Source: Zygnema cylindricum (Eukaryota > Streptophyta > Zygnematophyceae > Zygnematales > Zygnemataceae). Taken from it: a stretch of DNA of 64,000 bases. Below the pieces are notes generated by a model. It was not told the origin of the DNA, ran no database searches, and saw only the letters and a list, made by a program, of their open reading frames with translations. Where the stretch lies: assembly GCA_037447655.1 (NCBI GenBank), contig JBBHKE010002047.1, forward strand, positions 1 to 64,000, given 5' to 3'. Made by a program: the position numbers and the translations under genes. Shown here piece by piece: positions 38,301 through 49,937 of the stretch (position 1 is its first letter; each line of letters starts with the position of its first letter).

Positions 38301-41300
38301 GTGACCAATCCTCGTCAAGAATTAAAGACATTGGTGACTGAAAAGTGAAAACACTGCAGGGAAAACGACAAATGTCGGTGATCTATTCTTACCTATTCAT
38401 GACCGGACTCTTGGTTTCATCCACGAACCACTGAATCATTGGTACCGGAGGCGGAGTGAATCGCAGCCGTACAGTCGTGTTGCACGCACCCAAACTGTCG
38501 TGATAGTTAAACTTAACGGCAGTCGGGTACCACGTTTTGTTAGTATCCGGGCCCACTATCGTGATGTCGTACGTTTGGCCGGCGAGGAGGATAAGGAAAT
38601 AGACACGTGTCGGGTACGAAGCCGTACTAGTCGGGTCGTTAAGGTTGCCGTCGTGAACATATGTTTTCTTATCACTCACGCGTGTCACTTGCACGGAGCT
38701 GTAAAGAAGCGGAAAGTACAGTAACAACATTTAGTTGGTTTAATAAGAGTTTTCAATAACGTCATTAAACAAACAATATCCGTACACCGTGTATCGCCAT
38801 CAGAGTTCAGGTTTTTCTCGCCACTTAATACCAATACCGATACACGCTGTACTATACTGTTTAGCAACTGGAAAAAAGAAGCAAACGAAACTTTTCAAAC
38901 TTTTATTATCCACGCCAATCAATGAGACCTACCTCCAGTTACCATGGACGTTGGTCTTCTTATTGCTTAACTGAAAGCCTGGTTCAGGGTATTCCAGCCT
39001 AAGTGTACGGTAGCAAGTTCCAGGACAGCCATAGGCGTTGTACTTAGGGAGGTAAGTGCAGGTGGGAATAGTCAACGCTGTGTTGTTCGCTACAAGAGAT
39101 CCAGGCTTGCCGATAAGGCTCCCATCCAGGTCCTTCATTACAGTAAAATCTGATACTTGGCCCATATTTGTGGAACCACGCAATTGCTGCAGAAAGGAAA
39201 CTCACAGTCAGTAGGTTTTGTGAACAAAAAGTGATTTATGTAGTTATGATTCGCACTTTATATTTTAGTTTCAAAGAGTGATATATCAAAGGTTTGGAGA
39301 GAAGCGAGTTGAAAAATACGAATTTTCCAAGTTCCATATTCTAGTTGGGAATCTGTCGTTACCTCGTAATGTGCTAATCGGGGAGATAAGTAGATTGGTA
39401 AGGAGTTGGTAAAAAACTTGATGCCCTGCAATAATCAAGTAGCATTTCAGACATTGGAGATTATAACTGTCAGTGCTTATGTGTAGGAAGTTAACGATAC
39501 ATGTAATAATAAACGCTATGTTTCATCTTGACGAATGGAGGTAGCAAAAACAAAGAAAGGTCCAAGAGATTGGTGGAAAGAAATTCGGCACATTGGACCA
39601 GCTCTGGGTGATGGACTGACCTGGAGACTAAAATGGGGGTTGAATGAGGATCCAAAAGTTGCTGACTGAACAGTGGTAATTCCTGCTGAGAAGCCAGGAT
39701 TGGTGCATGTGTAGTTGAAAAGTGAGAATCTACAGTAGCCCAGAGGGAAAAAAAAAAAAGACAAAGGAAAAAGGGAAGTAATTAGAAATCTGCGAGCGTG
39801 TTCAAAATAATTAACAGCACCAGAGCGGAAGGCAGTGTGACATACGATGTATTAGAAACTCTGTTTGGGAAAGTATGTCCTGTAATTCTTCTGTCTTGGC
39901 TGATTTGAATACCGTAGATCGCATCCTTAAAAAAACCTGAGCGAATACGTCCAACGGCAGTGGGCGGCAAAGGCATCCTGCAACACCAATCCATTAAGAA
40001 TCCACTGTTATAAACTTCTCATGAGTCATATTCACTTGAAGTATCAAAAAAAAATATCGTTCTAGTAGGGTATATTGATTACTAGATTAGGGTTGATATG
40101 CATACTGCAGTAGTAAATATATGGCCCTAAACATATACAAGCAGAGTACTGCAGTAAATTACTGGAGGTGCCTGTATGTGTTTTCGGCTAGACATTACAG
40201 TATTGCTGTAACATAGAACAAGTATGGCATCCTATGAAATATACTCACGTGCACACTCCGGGTTCGGCAGGTGAGCAATAGGGGTACTGCTGGCGGTGGT
40301 CATTTATATAACAGCCTTGGGGATTTCCGTAGTTGGTGGTAAGACCGACAAATCTTGAGTTTCTGATATGAATTGAACGATCTTCAAGAAGCAGAATTGC
40401 AATTCCGCAGTCAGCAAAGGTGCCAGAGATGGTGATGAATTGCGATAAGTGAAAGAAAAACCTGCAAAAATAACGAGAGACACCAACAGCTCATAAAAAT
40501 GAGCTGTATACAAATGAATGGAAGGCTGATACAAGCAAAATAGAACCGGCAATCAATTGCATTCACATGTGAGTGTGTGCAATACCTCCATCATTTTCAC
40601 ATATGCCATGCATTAATTCAGATGCTCTACTCACCCACGGTTGGCCTGTTTGTAGATGAGAATATCCTCGATTTTACTACCTAGACCCTGAAATTACAAG
40701 CAAACCGGGATGTCAGAAGCTTTTGGTTTACCACACCATTTACTCTAAACTACGTTAAACATGGATTATCTATCTAATATTCCCTAGAAATAAAAGTAAA
40801 ACTGCAAGTAGAGTTTCAGTATTCAACATCTTATCGGAACAACTGTGGACATAAGCATGCATTCAACCTCCAAATGGCATCCATACTATTTACGGTGGAT
40901 GATGTGGTCTGTGTCAACAAACAGAAATTGTTTAGCCAAGTATCAAATGTGAAAATTCTGAGGTTTTGAGAAACTAACCGCAGAATTTCCTCTGACAGGT
41001 TTAAATCCATCGGGATAGGTCTTCATGCCCACGTTATGGCACGAGTGGGCAACATTGCCTCTGAAAGTTTTGATTTGGGTTTCATCAGGGATGATCTTAT
41101 TCAATGAAGGTATTTGGAGGGACATTCCTCGAACTGTCGACTTTGTTTCCCACCAGAACCTGAAAGTATTGATACCAAAGGACAGGAAGTCAGTGGGACA
41201 ATCTTAACAGGTTCTTTTGCTGGCATAAGACAAGCCATAAAAAAATTGGAGCTTTTGAATCTCGCAGTAAAAGCTTTTGTTGAAATGGAGTTAAGATCGT

Positions 41301-44100
41301 CGAACTCACCCAGAATCGAGGGAGCCCACAGCCCTATTGTTGATGTGAATATTCCCAGGTGCAGAAATCCAGTATTGGGCCGGATTGAAGTCCGACTCAA
41401 AGCGAATCGCTTTCAGGGCTGAATACAAAAAACAGAGTGTACTGTCAGAGAATGATAATTTCAAAATAAGCGGCAAGTGTTTCACAAGCAAGTCTTAGAT
41501 ACTTGTACAACAACAGTTTTAACTTGCTATGCAAAAAGAGACTTCATTCATATCAGGTTCATTCTTTGATTTTTATTGCAACCAGAATCGTAGCAGCAAA
41601 ATGCATGTGGCCCATGACAAGCTTCTATGAAGCTGTCTGGGAAACCCTATTTCAGTTATTGTGGAAAATTCTGTTGCCACTGCCAATGATGCCGGCTTTA
41701 AGTTGTTTCACGCACCTCTGACACCAGTAATTGCAATGTTGGAGTCAAAAACGTTGTTTTGTTCCCCTCCTTCTTCCAAAGAAAAGCAGTGACCCGTTGA
41801 ATTAAATGCCACATTTTGTCTCACAGTCATGTTGTGAGTCGCGTGGACCACAATACAGCGCTGGAAACACAAAGAGGCAAGTCAAATTCTGGCACACAAT
41901 ACAAAGCTTATAATAGTTCCAACATAAAAATCAAAAAGACTTCCAACGTCAGTCAGTTGCGAACATAGAAAAATAAATGGAAAGGCCAAGAAGATATAAC
42001 ATTTTCTGTATTGTTCACTGGTCTTCAACCTCATAAAGGAAAATTTTGCGGTCTTTGTTTGGTTGTTTCAAGCAACCCCTTAGTGGGATTGCAAGGAACT
42101 TACTTGTTTGCTTTGATGGATGGCATTCTTAAGAGCAATTGTCTTAGGACTGTCCCCGAGCACATGGAAATTGAGACTGTAGCGACCCAACAGACCCTGC
42201 TGACCCATCTTGTAAAACTCCACTCCCTCGATATACTGTGGTACACCAGTCATAAAGACCATGAAATGTCCACCTGCAAATGGTAAAAAAAAATAGAAAA
42301 TTGAGAACGCGCTCCAGCCATCAACTGGCCAAATCGCATGTATTACCAAATGCTTGCTTGCTTGCTGTCAACAATGAGCAAATTACAAATAACAATTATT
42401 GAATAAATTAACAAGAAAGAAAATAAAAAAAATGATTCAAGCAAGGGCGGGTAAGACCTAGGAGGTTATAGGGTGCTGGCTCTTCTGATCCAGTAATGAC
42501 GATGTTGCGAGAAACGAGCGCCACCTCTCCTCTCTCGTCCACCCACCCTCCCATGCCATCGCTCACAAAGACTCCGTTGTGCATATATTTCAGAGGCGTA
42601 CTGAAATTGACGAGCACTTTCTTATTCGCGGTTAAGCTCACTGTCCACAGCCAATGAAACACCCACACGTGTCAGCAAACCCTTCCCAGAACCTCAGCTA
42701 CGAGCTCCTCAGAAACCGAAAGAGCTCTTCACTTACCCTTGGTGATGATTACATCTTCCGATTGCAGATAATCATAGTCTGTGGTGGTAACGACAATCTC
42801 GCCTCCAATTGGCCATTGCATCGCGAGAGGACAATCCACTAAAACACTGGTAGCTCCAGGAAAAGCTGTGGCCGCCAGAAAACACCAAGAAGGAGTATTG
42901 TTGCCACCTGGCATTCCGTGCAGATCCGCCTGACCACCGACCTGCGCACAGTTCCAGTCTCCATGCTCGAATCAGTTCCCCGCTTTTTTCGGTAAACCTT
43001 CAATACTGCCATCTAACCTTAAAACACCAGTATTCCATCTCAAGAAAATATCAACAAAATCTCAAGAAACTATCAAGAAAATCTCAAGAAAATGTCAAGA
43101 AAATATCAAGAAATTCTCAAGAAAATATCAAGAAAATAACTCACCACTACGAAGGCCTTCTCTCCGAGGAGCCGCGGATTCTCCGTGTCCGCCGGTTCGA
43201 AGCTGGAGAACTGCAATTCCTCTCTCTCCGGGTGAGGAATGAGCTCAAAAGTAATTTTTTGCCCAAACTGTTTTGCAAAAGATCCAATGACGAGCTGTCC
43301 CTCCACCAGCACATTCCGCACCTTCACATAAAACTCGGGAATAGTAGCGTTGTCCAGCACACTGTCCCATCACAAAACGACAAATGTTACCACGGATGAG
43401 CTCCAAAAACCAAGGGGAAAAATAAAAGCAAAAACACAAAAGAAAAAAATGCGGGAACTAAAAAAAAAATGCGAGAGGGGAGGGGGCCAGTGACCTGGGT
43501 AGTTGCAGTACACCATTAATAGTGAGTTGGCGACGGTCAGAACGGCGATGCCCGGGAATAACCACGTCACCGGCCGCGCGTTGGGATCGAGGCCCGGGAC
43601 ACGCCAGTCGGCCCACGTAGCTTGGAGCTCCACAGAAAACTGCACGTGGCAGGGCTAAAGGAGGATAAAACGAAAATGTGAGCGGAAGTGTGAGGATGCG
43701 GGGGGGGGGAGCTGGCACCAAAATGTGGGTGGAAGGTCGAACAGGGACCAAGAAGAAAGAGGGGGAAGGGAGAGGGAAGAGGAAGAGGAAGAGGGAGAGG
43801 AAGAGGGAGAGGAAGAGGAAGAGGAAGAGGGAGAGGAAGAGGGAGAGGAAGAGGAAGAGGAAGAGGAAGAGGAAGAGGGAGAGGAAGAGGGAGAGGGAGA
43901 GGAAGAGGAAGAGGAAGAGGAAGAGGAAGAGGAAGAGGGAGAGGAAGAGGGAGAGGGAGAGGGATACCTGGGTTCGTAATCCGAGGCCAGGGCGAAATAA
44001 ACAAGTCAGTGGAAAGTGCGGGCGCACTCTCTCCAAGCTCAAAAAAAAGAGATAGCGTCAGAAATAGGGCCGAAAAAAACTTATGGCCTCGCAAAGCCAT
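35340..44100 (-). CDS. Secreted G8-domain, CEMIP/TMEM2-like beta-helix protein with C-terminal jelly-roll
   Basis: Twenty exons: 44100-43968, 43654-43495, 43361-43145, 42941-42737, 42640-42458, 42273-42104, 41860-41716, 41418-41310, 41159-40979, 40687-40635, 40461-40249, 39977-39846, 39729-39621, 39425-39363, 39186-38933, 38698-38393, 37871-37707, 37586-37441, 37085-36877, 35519-35340. Phases agree throughout; about 1110 residues. Order: signal peptide (1-26, FFSALFLTLSLFF); G8 domain (~45-170: GDVVIPG, LTINGVLQLP, VRNVLVEGQLVIGS); CEMIP-type right-handed beta-helix (~170-600: LHGMPGG, RYSLNFHVLGD, THNMTVRQNVAFNSTGHCF, NVAHSCHNVGMKTYPDGF); a Cys-containing middle; and a jelly-roll (~930-1110: YYFRRNF, FEDGIVVYLNGKEV, GLVEGTNSVAAEV). 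CEMIP and TMEM2 relatives act outside the cell on hyaluronan in animals; substrate here is unknown. The usual IHFH is LNFH here. The last AAG TAA overlaps a donor-like GTAAGT, so the gene may continue. Confidence 0.85.
43038..43136 (-). repeat. nine 11-bp tandem units beside a G8-gene donor site
   Basis: Units of TMTCAAGAAAA run for 99 bp with no break in period. In transcript direction they start about 9 bases after the exon 3 / intron 3 donor (GTGAGT at 43144-43139). Confidence 0.85.
43746..43967 (-). repeat. hexanucleotide (CCTCTT/CCCTCT) repeat in G8-gene intron 1
   Basis: On the + strand it is GAGGAA/GAGGGA repeated for about 220 bp. On the coding strand it is pure pyrimidine and begins at intron position 4, directly after the donor GTATCC. 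Frames across it code only Leu-Pro or Arg-Lys-Glu repeats and are not exons; the exon 1 reading ends at 43968. Confidence 0.9.
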
Positions 44101-44146
44101 GGCTGGTTTCTATCACTTTTGCTCCTCTCCTCTCCCTCACTCCTCC

Positions 44147-44196
<50 letters not shown>

Positions 44197-44666
44197 CAAA
44201 ACTTCTCTACAGATCCCCCACCCCCTCTCGTCCTACTGAAGTCACAATCTCAGTCCTTTGGGCTGTATCCCTCTTCTTCCCCGCTGCCCCCTCCCTCGCA
44301 TGTCTCGCTCCATTTATTGCCTCTCTTCCAGGGGATTCTGTCGCGTGGAAAGCACGTACCTCTGTACGGTATCGTGCGCACGATACTGATTCTTGTCGGT
44401 TCAGCCGCAAGGTCGTCGTTTTTCTCCCTTTCGTAGTTCTATGTTGACGAATCCTGGCAAACTGTATTGTACGGTAATTCTACTGGCTAACGCCAAAATT
44501 TGTTTGGCGCCTTTCGTCAGCGCTACTGTACTTTGTCGTGGAGTGGTGGAAGTGAATAAAATCCCGAATCGTTAACTTTTTCCAGCGACTTTTTGCCCAA
44601 CAGGACCAGACCGTCGAAAATTTTTGACGGTGACTGACCGACAAATCTTCATAATCGCTACAGTAC
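44101..44666. promoter_or_regulatory. 5' flank of G8-domain gene with (CT)n tract
   Basis: Upstream of the minus-strand start codon at 44100. Contains a CT tract (GA on the coding strand) at 44151-44191, 51-91 bases before the ATG, so it probably lies in the 5' UTR or core promoter. No other gene is visible. Specific promoter elements cannot be assigned. Confidence 0.45.
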
Positions 44667-45985
44667 TAGAGGTGATTGGATGCTTAGGGTTCGCAGTAAT
44701 ACTATAATTATCTACGATAAATAGTGTTTTCTGCGTGGTCGATTTTGAGCCACTTCTTGAAATAGTGTTGTTGAAATGATTTCATTTTTCCGGGTCAAAA
44801 AGAGACTACTCATATATAGAGTGCCTAAGGGCTGAGCTCCATTGGCTCATAAAACGCTCATAAAATATATTTTTTGGCTCAATACGCGCAATTTTAGTTT
44901 GGTTTGTTTTTTATTCTTTTTTCACTGAAAAGTCCACGCGTGATAACCTAACCGGTCTGCTAGATTTTCCGCGGCTGAGACAATTATTGAGCGTCTGACG
45001 GTCTGCTTTTTGTGAGTCATCGCGGTTGTCACCGAGTGAGTATTCGACTATTCTCATGGCGAATCAGGGTTTCTGGTTTATATTTTACCGTACAAGTAAA
45101 TTAATAACTATACGCAATATTTCTGCTGATTTTTTGGATCGACAGGCTGTCATACAGCTCCAGGGTATATGGTTTATATTCTACCGTACAAGTATATTAA
45201 AATCTATACGCAATATTTCTGCCGACTTCTTTGGATCAACAGGCTGTCATACAGCTCCCCCGCATGCCCAACTCGCTTATGTCAGAATTTTACTTTCTAA
45301 GCTGTCCAGGTATATACGGGGGAAGTGCGGACTTTCTCGTAAGCTCCAGCCGGGCAAGGCATTAACTACGGCGGATTCTAAACATATTGGATTCTGTTTC
45401 GCTGTCTGGATCGAGTAAAGGATTTCAGGATTTGCCATGGGGGAGTAACGTATCGACAAGCGTTGTGTATAGACTGTAGAGAGCCTCTTGACGATACTCG
45501 ATATGTCCCTTTTCATAGCCTACCGATATTCAGCGAAGGGGTCCGTGCTTTTCGTACGGTCAGTTTTAGTACTGCAGTTGTACGAGCACCCAAGTCTCAC
45601 AAAATATGTAGTTGTAATTGCTGTTGGTCTTAGGCCGGACTTTCCATTAGTAGTTTAAACTTCAATGTACGGATGCCTTTACTGGTTGCCGTGTCTTCCA
45701 TTAGGTCGGTCAGTCAACCACTTTATACTTGCGTGGCTCATTCTGGTTGGTAACACGTGGCTAATATTCGATGCTGAAAATCTACAAAGAATCTTCGAAG
45801 GCAAATTCTGAAGTGAACGCAATATCTGTACCAGCGGAGGTAATTGATGACTCGTACAGAGTGCAATATAGTCTACTAATCTAAGATTTAAATACAGAAC
45901 GACAAAAAGGCGGAGTCAAACTTTGATGGTGGGAGCGTGACGGGATAATTTCGGCGGATTCGTATCCACCCTGGCATAAGGCACT
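44667..45985. repeat. 1.3-kb direct duplication, copy I
   Basis: Starts TAGAGGTGATTGGATG and matches 47499-50312 at high identity once two insertions in copy II are removed. It holds an internal tandem duplication of about 96 bp (near 45074 and 45170) that copy II lacks, and the left part of a Harbinger-like element (from 45633). An open frame at 45026-45418 shows amino-acid-changing differences from copy II, so I see no sign it is a conserved protein. Confidence 0.85.
45633..45985. mobile_element. Harbinger-like element X, copy I, 5' part
   Basis: Begins GGCCGGACTTTCCATTAG after TTA. Matches 49938-50312 in copy II (GCCTTTACTGGTTGCCGTGT is shared). No right terminus was found, so it is truncated or rearranged after about 45985. 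Confidence 0.6.
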
Positions 45986-46396
45986 GAACAGAAATTTAAT
46001 GGGAAAAGTACGGAATTGTACCAAAATTGTACGGACTATGACGAAAAGAGACGGGAACTGTACGGAAAATGTACAAACTGCGGGATATGAAAAATTTAAT
46101 TTTCTTTACATGTACGGAATAGTACGGACGAAAATTCATTAACGATTTTTACGATTTTTTCAAAAGGTTCAATGCGTTTGTTACGTATAATTCGTCGCGA
46201 TTAAATCGTTCGCACTAAACGCCGTGAACAACTATGGTTTTTTTTAAACAGTGTGGAGTACGGACGACGTCTGACCGTGCAGAATTGTAATTTTATAAGT
46301 AAATTGGTACAAATAATGATTTAATAGAATCGCGCTCGCACGTGAAATCGCACTAAACAAAAAATCAATCACATCGAAAAAAAGCCTTTCGCATAA
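45986..46396. other. unassigned GTAC-rich DNA between elements
   Basis: Repeated TGTACGG/CCGTACA words but no gene. Possibly the interior of element X copy I. Confidence 0.35.
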
Positions 46397-47183
46397 GGCT
46401 GCGGCCCCATGTAGTTGTAACTTAGCGTACTTACTTTGTATTTTAGCGCAGATCCGGCGGACCCGGATTTCAAGTGTCTCTATGTGTTCATTCGAAATTG
46501 TTACTTAAGTTTGTGACAATTGTATACGTCGACAGCGCCCGTGATGGCTGTCACCGTATACAATTTGTGATGACGCACCATATTTTTTTGTAACTTTTTG
46601 AAGTGTCGCCAGACACATCGTACTTTTTGAAACGATTTGCGGATTTGGTATGTCGCGTGTCTTTGCGTGACATCGTTGACGTAGAGCCTTGCACCCGTGG
46701 CTGTGCAAAATGCCTTTGCGTAAACCTCTCCCGTCCGGCCGCCATTACTTCGCAGATTTTTCACGTTCGCAGACTTTTCAACTTTGCGTGAAATGACACT
46801 GCAGCGTCGAGACCCCTGAAAAAAAAGAACCGTACAACATGCAAACCGACAAAAACAAACAAACCCTGTACTTTTTTTTGTCGTCAAAAACTTCTAAAAT
46901 CTTTTCACACGTGGGAATATATTTTCAGATTGGTGTAGACGGATTTGCTTAGCTTAAAACACATTGCCAATGTGTTTTATGATAATTTTGAAAATGACGT
47001 GACAGTGGGTCGAAAAAAACGCAACACGACAAATTTTCGTACATCCTAAGTTCAAGAATGACGCAAATTGTACTCTACAAAGTTGCAATTTCTTCGTACG
47101 GTCGCAACTTAGGCAGTACGGCGCTAAGTTATATAGGAAAACGACAGGAAAAAACCCGAACTTAGCCACATGGGGCCGCAGCC
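46397..47183. mobile_element. Harbinger-like MITE Z, TAA target duplication
   Basis: 787 bp bounded by GGCTGCGGCCCCATGT and ACATGGGGCCGCAGCC, perfect 16-bp inverted repeats, with TAA on each side (46394-46396 and 47184-47186). Three-base TAA/TTA duplications and G-rich ends are typical of PIF/Harbinger. A 128-codon minus-strand frame (46501-46887) has no recognised transposase or Myb-like motif, so I treat it as non-coding. Confidence 0.85.
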
Positions 47184-47498
47184 TAACTCTCGTCCGTCGA
47201 CAGCATCGTCGTCAGTGTGAACATTAACTGACATTCAATGCGACAAATATTATTAGAGTCATAATGACGTCAATACTATACCGGACTGACACATTTTATA
47301 TGTCTACGTAATTTAGTGTTCATAATTATCGCGCACATAATCATCACCGACATAACCCAATATAGAATAACTAAATAAATTAGAGTAAACTTCATAGTTG
47401 AAAAAGCTCTATCACATAAATTAGCGCCAATTACTCTAATTGTTTTTTTTGGTTTTTGTACTCTAATTTTTTCATTACTCTAATTACGATTCGCGGTG
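47184..47498. other. spacer with mariner-like MITE end
   Basis: Ends in ACGATTCGCGGTG plus TA at 47486-47500, a family B right terminus directly beside duplication copy II. The matching left terminus was not found. No gene. Confidence 0.4.
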
Positions 47499-48213
47499 TA
47501 GAGGTGATTGGATGCGTAGGGTTCGCAATAATACTATAATTATCTACATTAAATAGTGTTTTCTGCGTGGTCGATATTGAGCCACTTCTTGAAATAGTGT
47601 TGTTGAAATGATTTCATTGTTCCGGGTCAAAAAGAGACTACTCATATATAGAGTGCCTAAGGGCTGAGCTCCATTGGCTCATAAAACGCTCATAAAATAT
47701 ATTTTTTTCCTCAACACGCGCAATTTTAGTTAGGTTTGTTTATCATTTTTTTTTCACTGAAAAGTCCACGCGTGATAACCTCACCGGTCTGCTAGATTTT
47801 CCGCGGCTGAGACAATTATTGAGCGTCTGACGGTCTGCTTTTTGTGAGTCATCGCGGTTGTCACCGAGTGAGTATTCGACTATTCTCACGGCGAATCAGG
47901 AATTCTGGTTTATATTTTACCGTACAAGTATATTAAAATCTATACGCAATATTTCTGCCGACTTCTTTGGATCGACAGGTTGTCATACAGCTCCCCCGCA
48001 TGCCCCAACTCGCTTATGTCAGAATTTTACATTCTAAGCTGTCCAGGTATATACGGGGGAAGTGTGGACTTCATGGTAAGCTCCAGCCGGGCAAGGCATT
48101 AACTACGGCGGAATCTAAACACATTGGATTCTGTTTCGCTGTCTGGATCGAGTAAAGGATTTCAGGATTTGCCATGGGGGAGTAACGTATCGACAAGCGT
48201 TGTGTATAGAGAG

Positions 48214-49026
48214 CAGAGGTCGCAAAAGTCAAAAAAAATCATACCCGAAACCGACCGTTTTTTTTTCAAAATCTGAGTAACCGACGCCCGACCGAGTTTT
48301 GTCACGCTCCAAAATTGTTAACCGTTAACCGACCGTCGTTTACGAAAAAAAATTAACCGAATCTTGATTTTTCGCGACTAACCGTGCCCGCCCGTAACCG
48401 AAAAAGTACAAAATTAATCAATGTACGACGGAATAAGCCAATAATACGATTTGTCGCGTTCCCTAAGATTTGCGAAATGAATAGTGTTACTACCGTGTCA
48501 AATTTGCGACGCTTTGTCGCGTTCCCTAAGATTTGCGAAATGAATAGTGTACTACTGTGTCAGATTTGCGAGGCTTTGTCGCGTTGCCTTTGATTTGCAA
48601 AATAAAAAGCTTACAACAATACCGTGTCAGATTTGCGACACTTTGACGCGTTCCCTAAGATTTTCAAAATGAATAGTAACTACCGTGTCAGATTTGCGAC
48701 GCTTTGTCGCGTTCCCTTGATTTGCGAAATAAAGAGCTTACTACAATACCGTGTCAGATTTGCGACGCTAATCATGATGTCATGTACTTCCACAATACCA
48801 AAGAGTACAAAGTACAAGAATATTGGATTATAGGGACGGTACAAAATTTTCATTTTTTTTTGCTTTTTGGTTGACCGACCGTAACCGACCGTTTTTTTTT
48901 TCCTGGTGAATCAACCGACCGTAACCGCCCGACCCCCAAAATTCGGCAACCGAATCCGTTCCGGATCCGGCGCGGGCGGTCGGTTAACGGTCGGTCACGG
49001 TTTCGGTTGACCATTTGCGACCTCTG
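48214..49026. mobile_element. hAT-like MITE copy 2, 8-bp target duplication ATAGAGAG
   Basis: 813 bp from CAGAGGTCGCAAAAG to TTTGCGACCTCTG, flanked by ATAGAGAG at 48206-48213 and 49027-49034. The corresponding site in copy I (near 45470-45484) has no element. Termini and the 8-bp duplication fit the hAT superfamily. Non-coding; expanded by an internal 61-68 bp tandem array. Confidence 0.92.
48451..48768. repeat. five-unit tandem array inside hAT-like copy 2
   Basis: Units start TTGTCGCGTTCCCTAAGATT at 48451, 48514, 48575, 48643 and 48704, and each ends in GTGTCAGATTTGCGACGC. Copy 3 of the element has one unit and copy 1 has about two, so the array grew in this copy or its lineage. Confidence 0.85.
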
Positions 49027-49182
49027 ATAGAGAGCTTCTTGACGATACTCGATATGTCCCTTTTCATAACCTACCGATATTCGGCGAAGGGATCCGTGCT
49101 TTTCGTACTGTCAGTTTTAGTACTGCAGTTGTTCGAGCACCTACGTCTCACAAAATATGTAGTTGTAATTTGTGTGGTCTTA

Positions 49183-49934
49183 GGGTAGAATTCCATTAGG
49201 CGGTCCCAGTAAATGTACGAAAAGTTCTACTGCCAGCGTTTAATGGAAGACTATTCCATTTTGTCCGGCCAGTAACAAACCTTCCTCAATTATGATTGGT
49301 GCCACGTAGGTTAGAGTCCAAATTTGAAAATCTTAAGGAAAATCTTCAAACAGAAATAAGAACGAAATATCTGTACTCCGAAGGTAGTTAATGATTCGTA
49401 CGTAAAGTTTGCAGCCAAATTTTTGATTTTGAAATCGGAAATCAAAATTTCAAAACGGAATGGCAAAATGACGCGGTAAACTTTGAAGGTCGCGACAAAC
49501 TTTGATTGTCGGTGGATATCAGACGGAGCGTGCCAAAATATTTTCGGTCACGTGCATCTAGCATGGCAGGCGGCACATGGACCGTACGACGTAGGCACAT
49601 GGCTTATACGACGTGTAGACCGGTGATCGCTTGTTCAAAGAGGATATTTTTTTGTTATTTCACGTGTACCAATGGTACACGTCTAGTATCGTACAACTCT
49701 CCTCGCGAGGAGAGTATCGTCACACTGGATGATGTGCGCGATTGCTTCGCGGATCTAAAAAAGTGGAATATCCAACGGCCAAGAATTACGCCTACATCAT
49801 TGGAGCTTCCCGACAGCTTTCCAATTACTATATTTTGTCTGACAAAAAAAAGAGGTACAGCGTGGTACGGATATGTACGAACTTGTATGGCGTCTAGTAA
49901 CGAACCACACTTTTTGTCTAATGGAATTCTACCC
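49183..49934. mobile_element. Harbinger-like MITE Y, TTA target duplication
   Basis: 752 bp with perfect 17-bp ends GGGTAGAATTCCATTAG and its complement, flanked by TTA (49180-49182 and 49935-49937). Absent from copy I, where TTA is followed directly by element X. The interior shares the GAGGTAATTAATGA-like block with element X, so X and Y belong to one broad family. Frames at 49506-50057 have no known domain. Confidence 0.9.
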
Positions 49935-49937
49935 TTA

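Noticed and set aside
43458-44055. Frames of 125-194 codons with Leu-Pro or Arg-Lys-Glu repeats
   Set aside because: They run through the hexanucleotide repeat in G8-gene intron 1; only the 133-nt first exon is coding by phase.
45026-45418. 130-codon frame in the duplication as a conserved protein
   Set aside because: Differences from the copy near 47967-48155 include several amino-acid changes and a shift upstream, so no purifying selection is evident.
46501-46887. 128-codon frame in element Z as a transposase or Myb-like protein
   Set aside because: No DDE or helix-turn-helix pattern is recognisable, and three other frames overlap in the same stretch.
48451-48768. CRISPR-like array
   Set aside because: Units are head-to-tail without unique spacers and lie inside a transposon of a eukaryotic genome.
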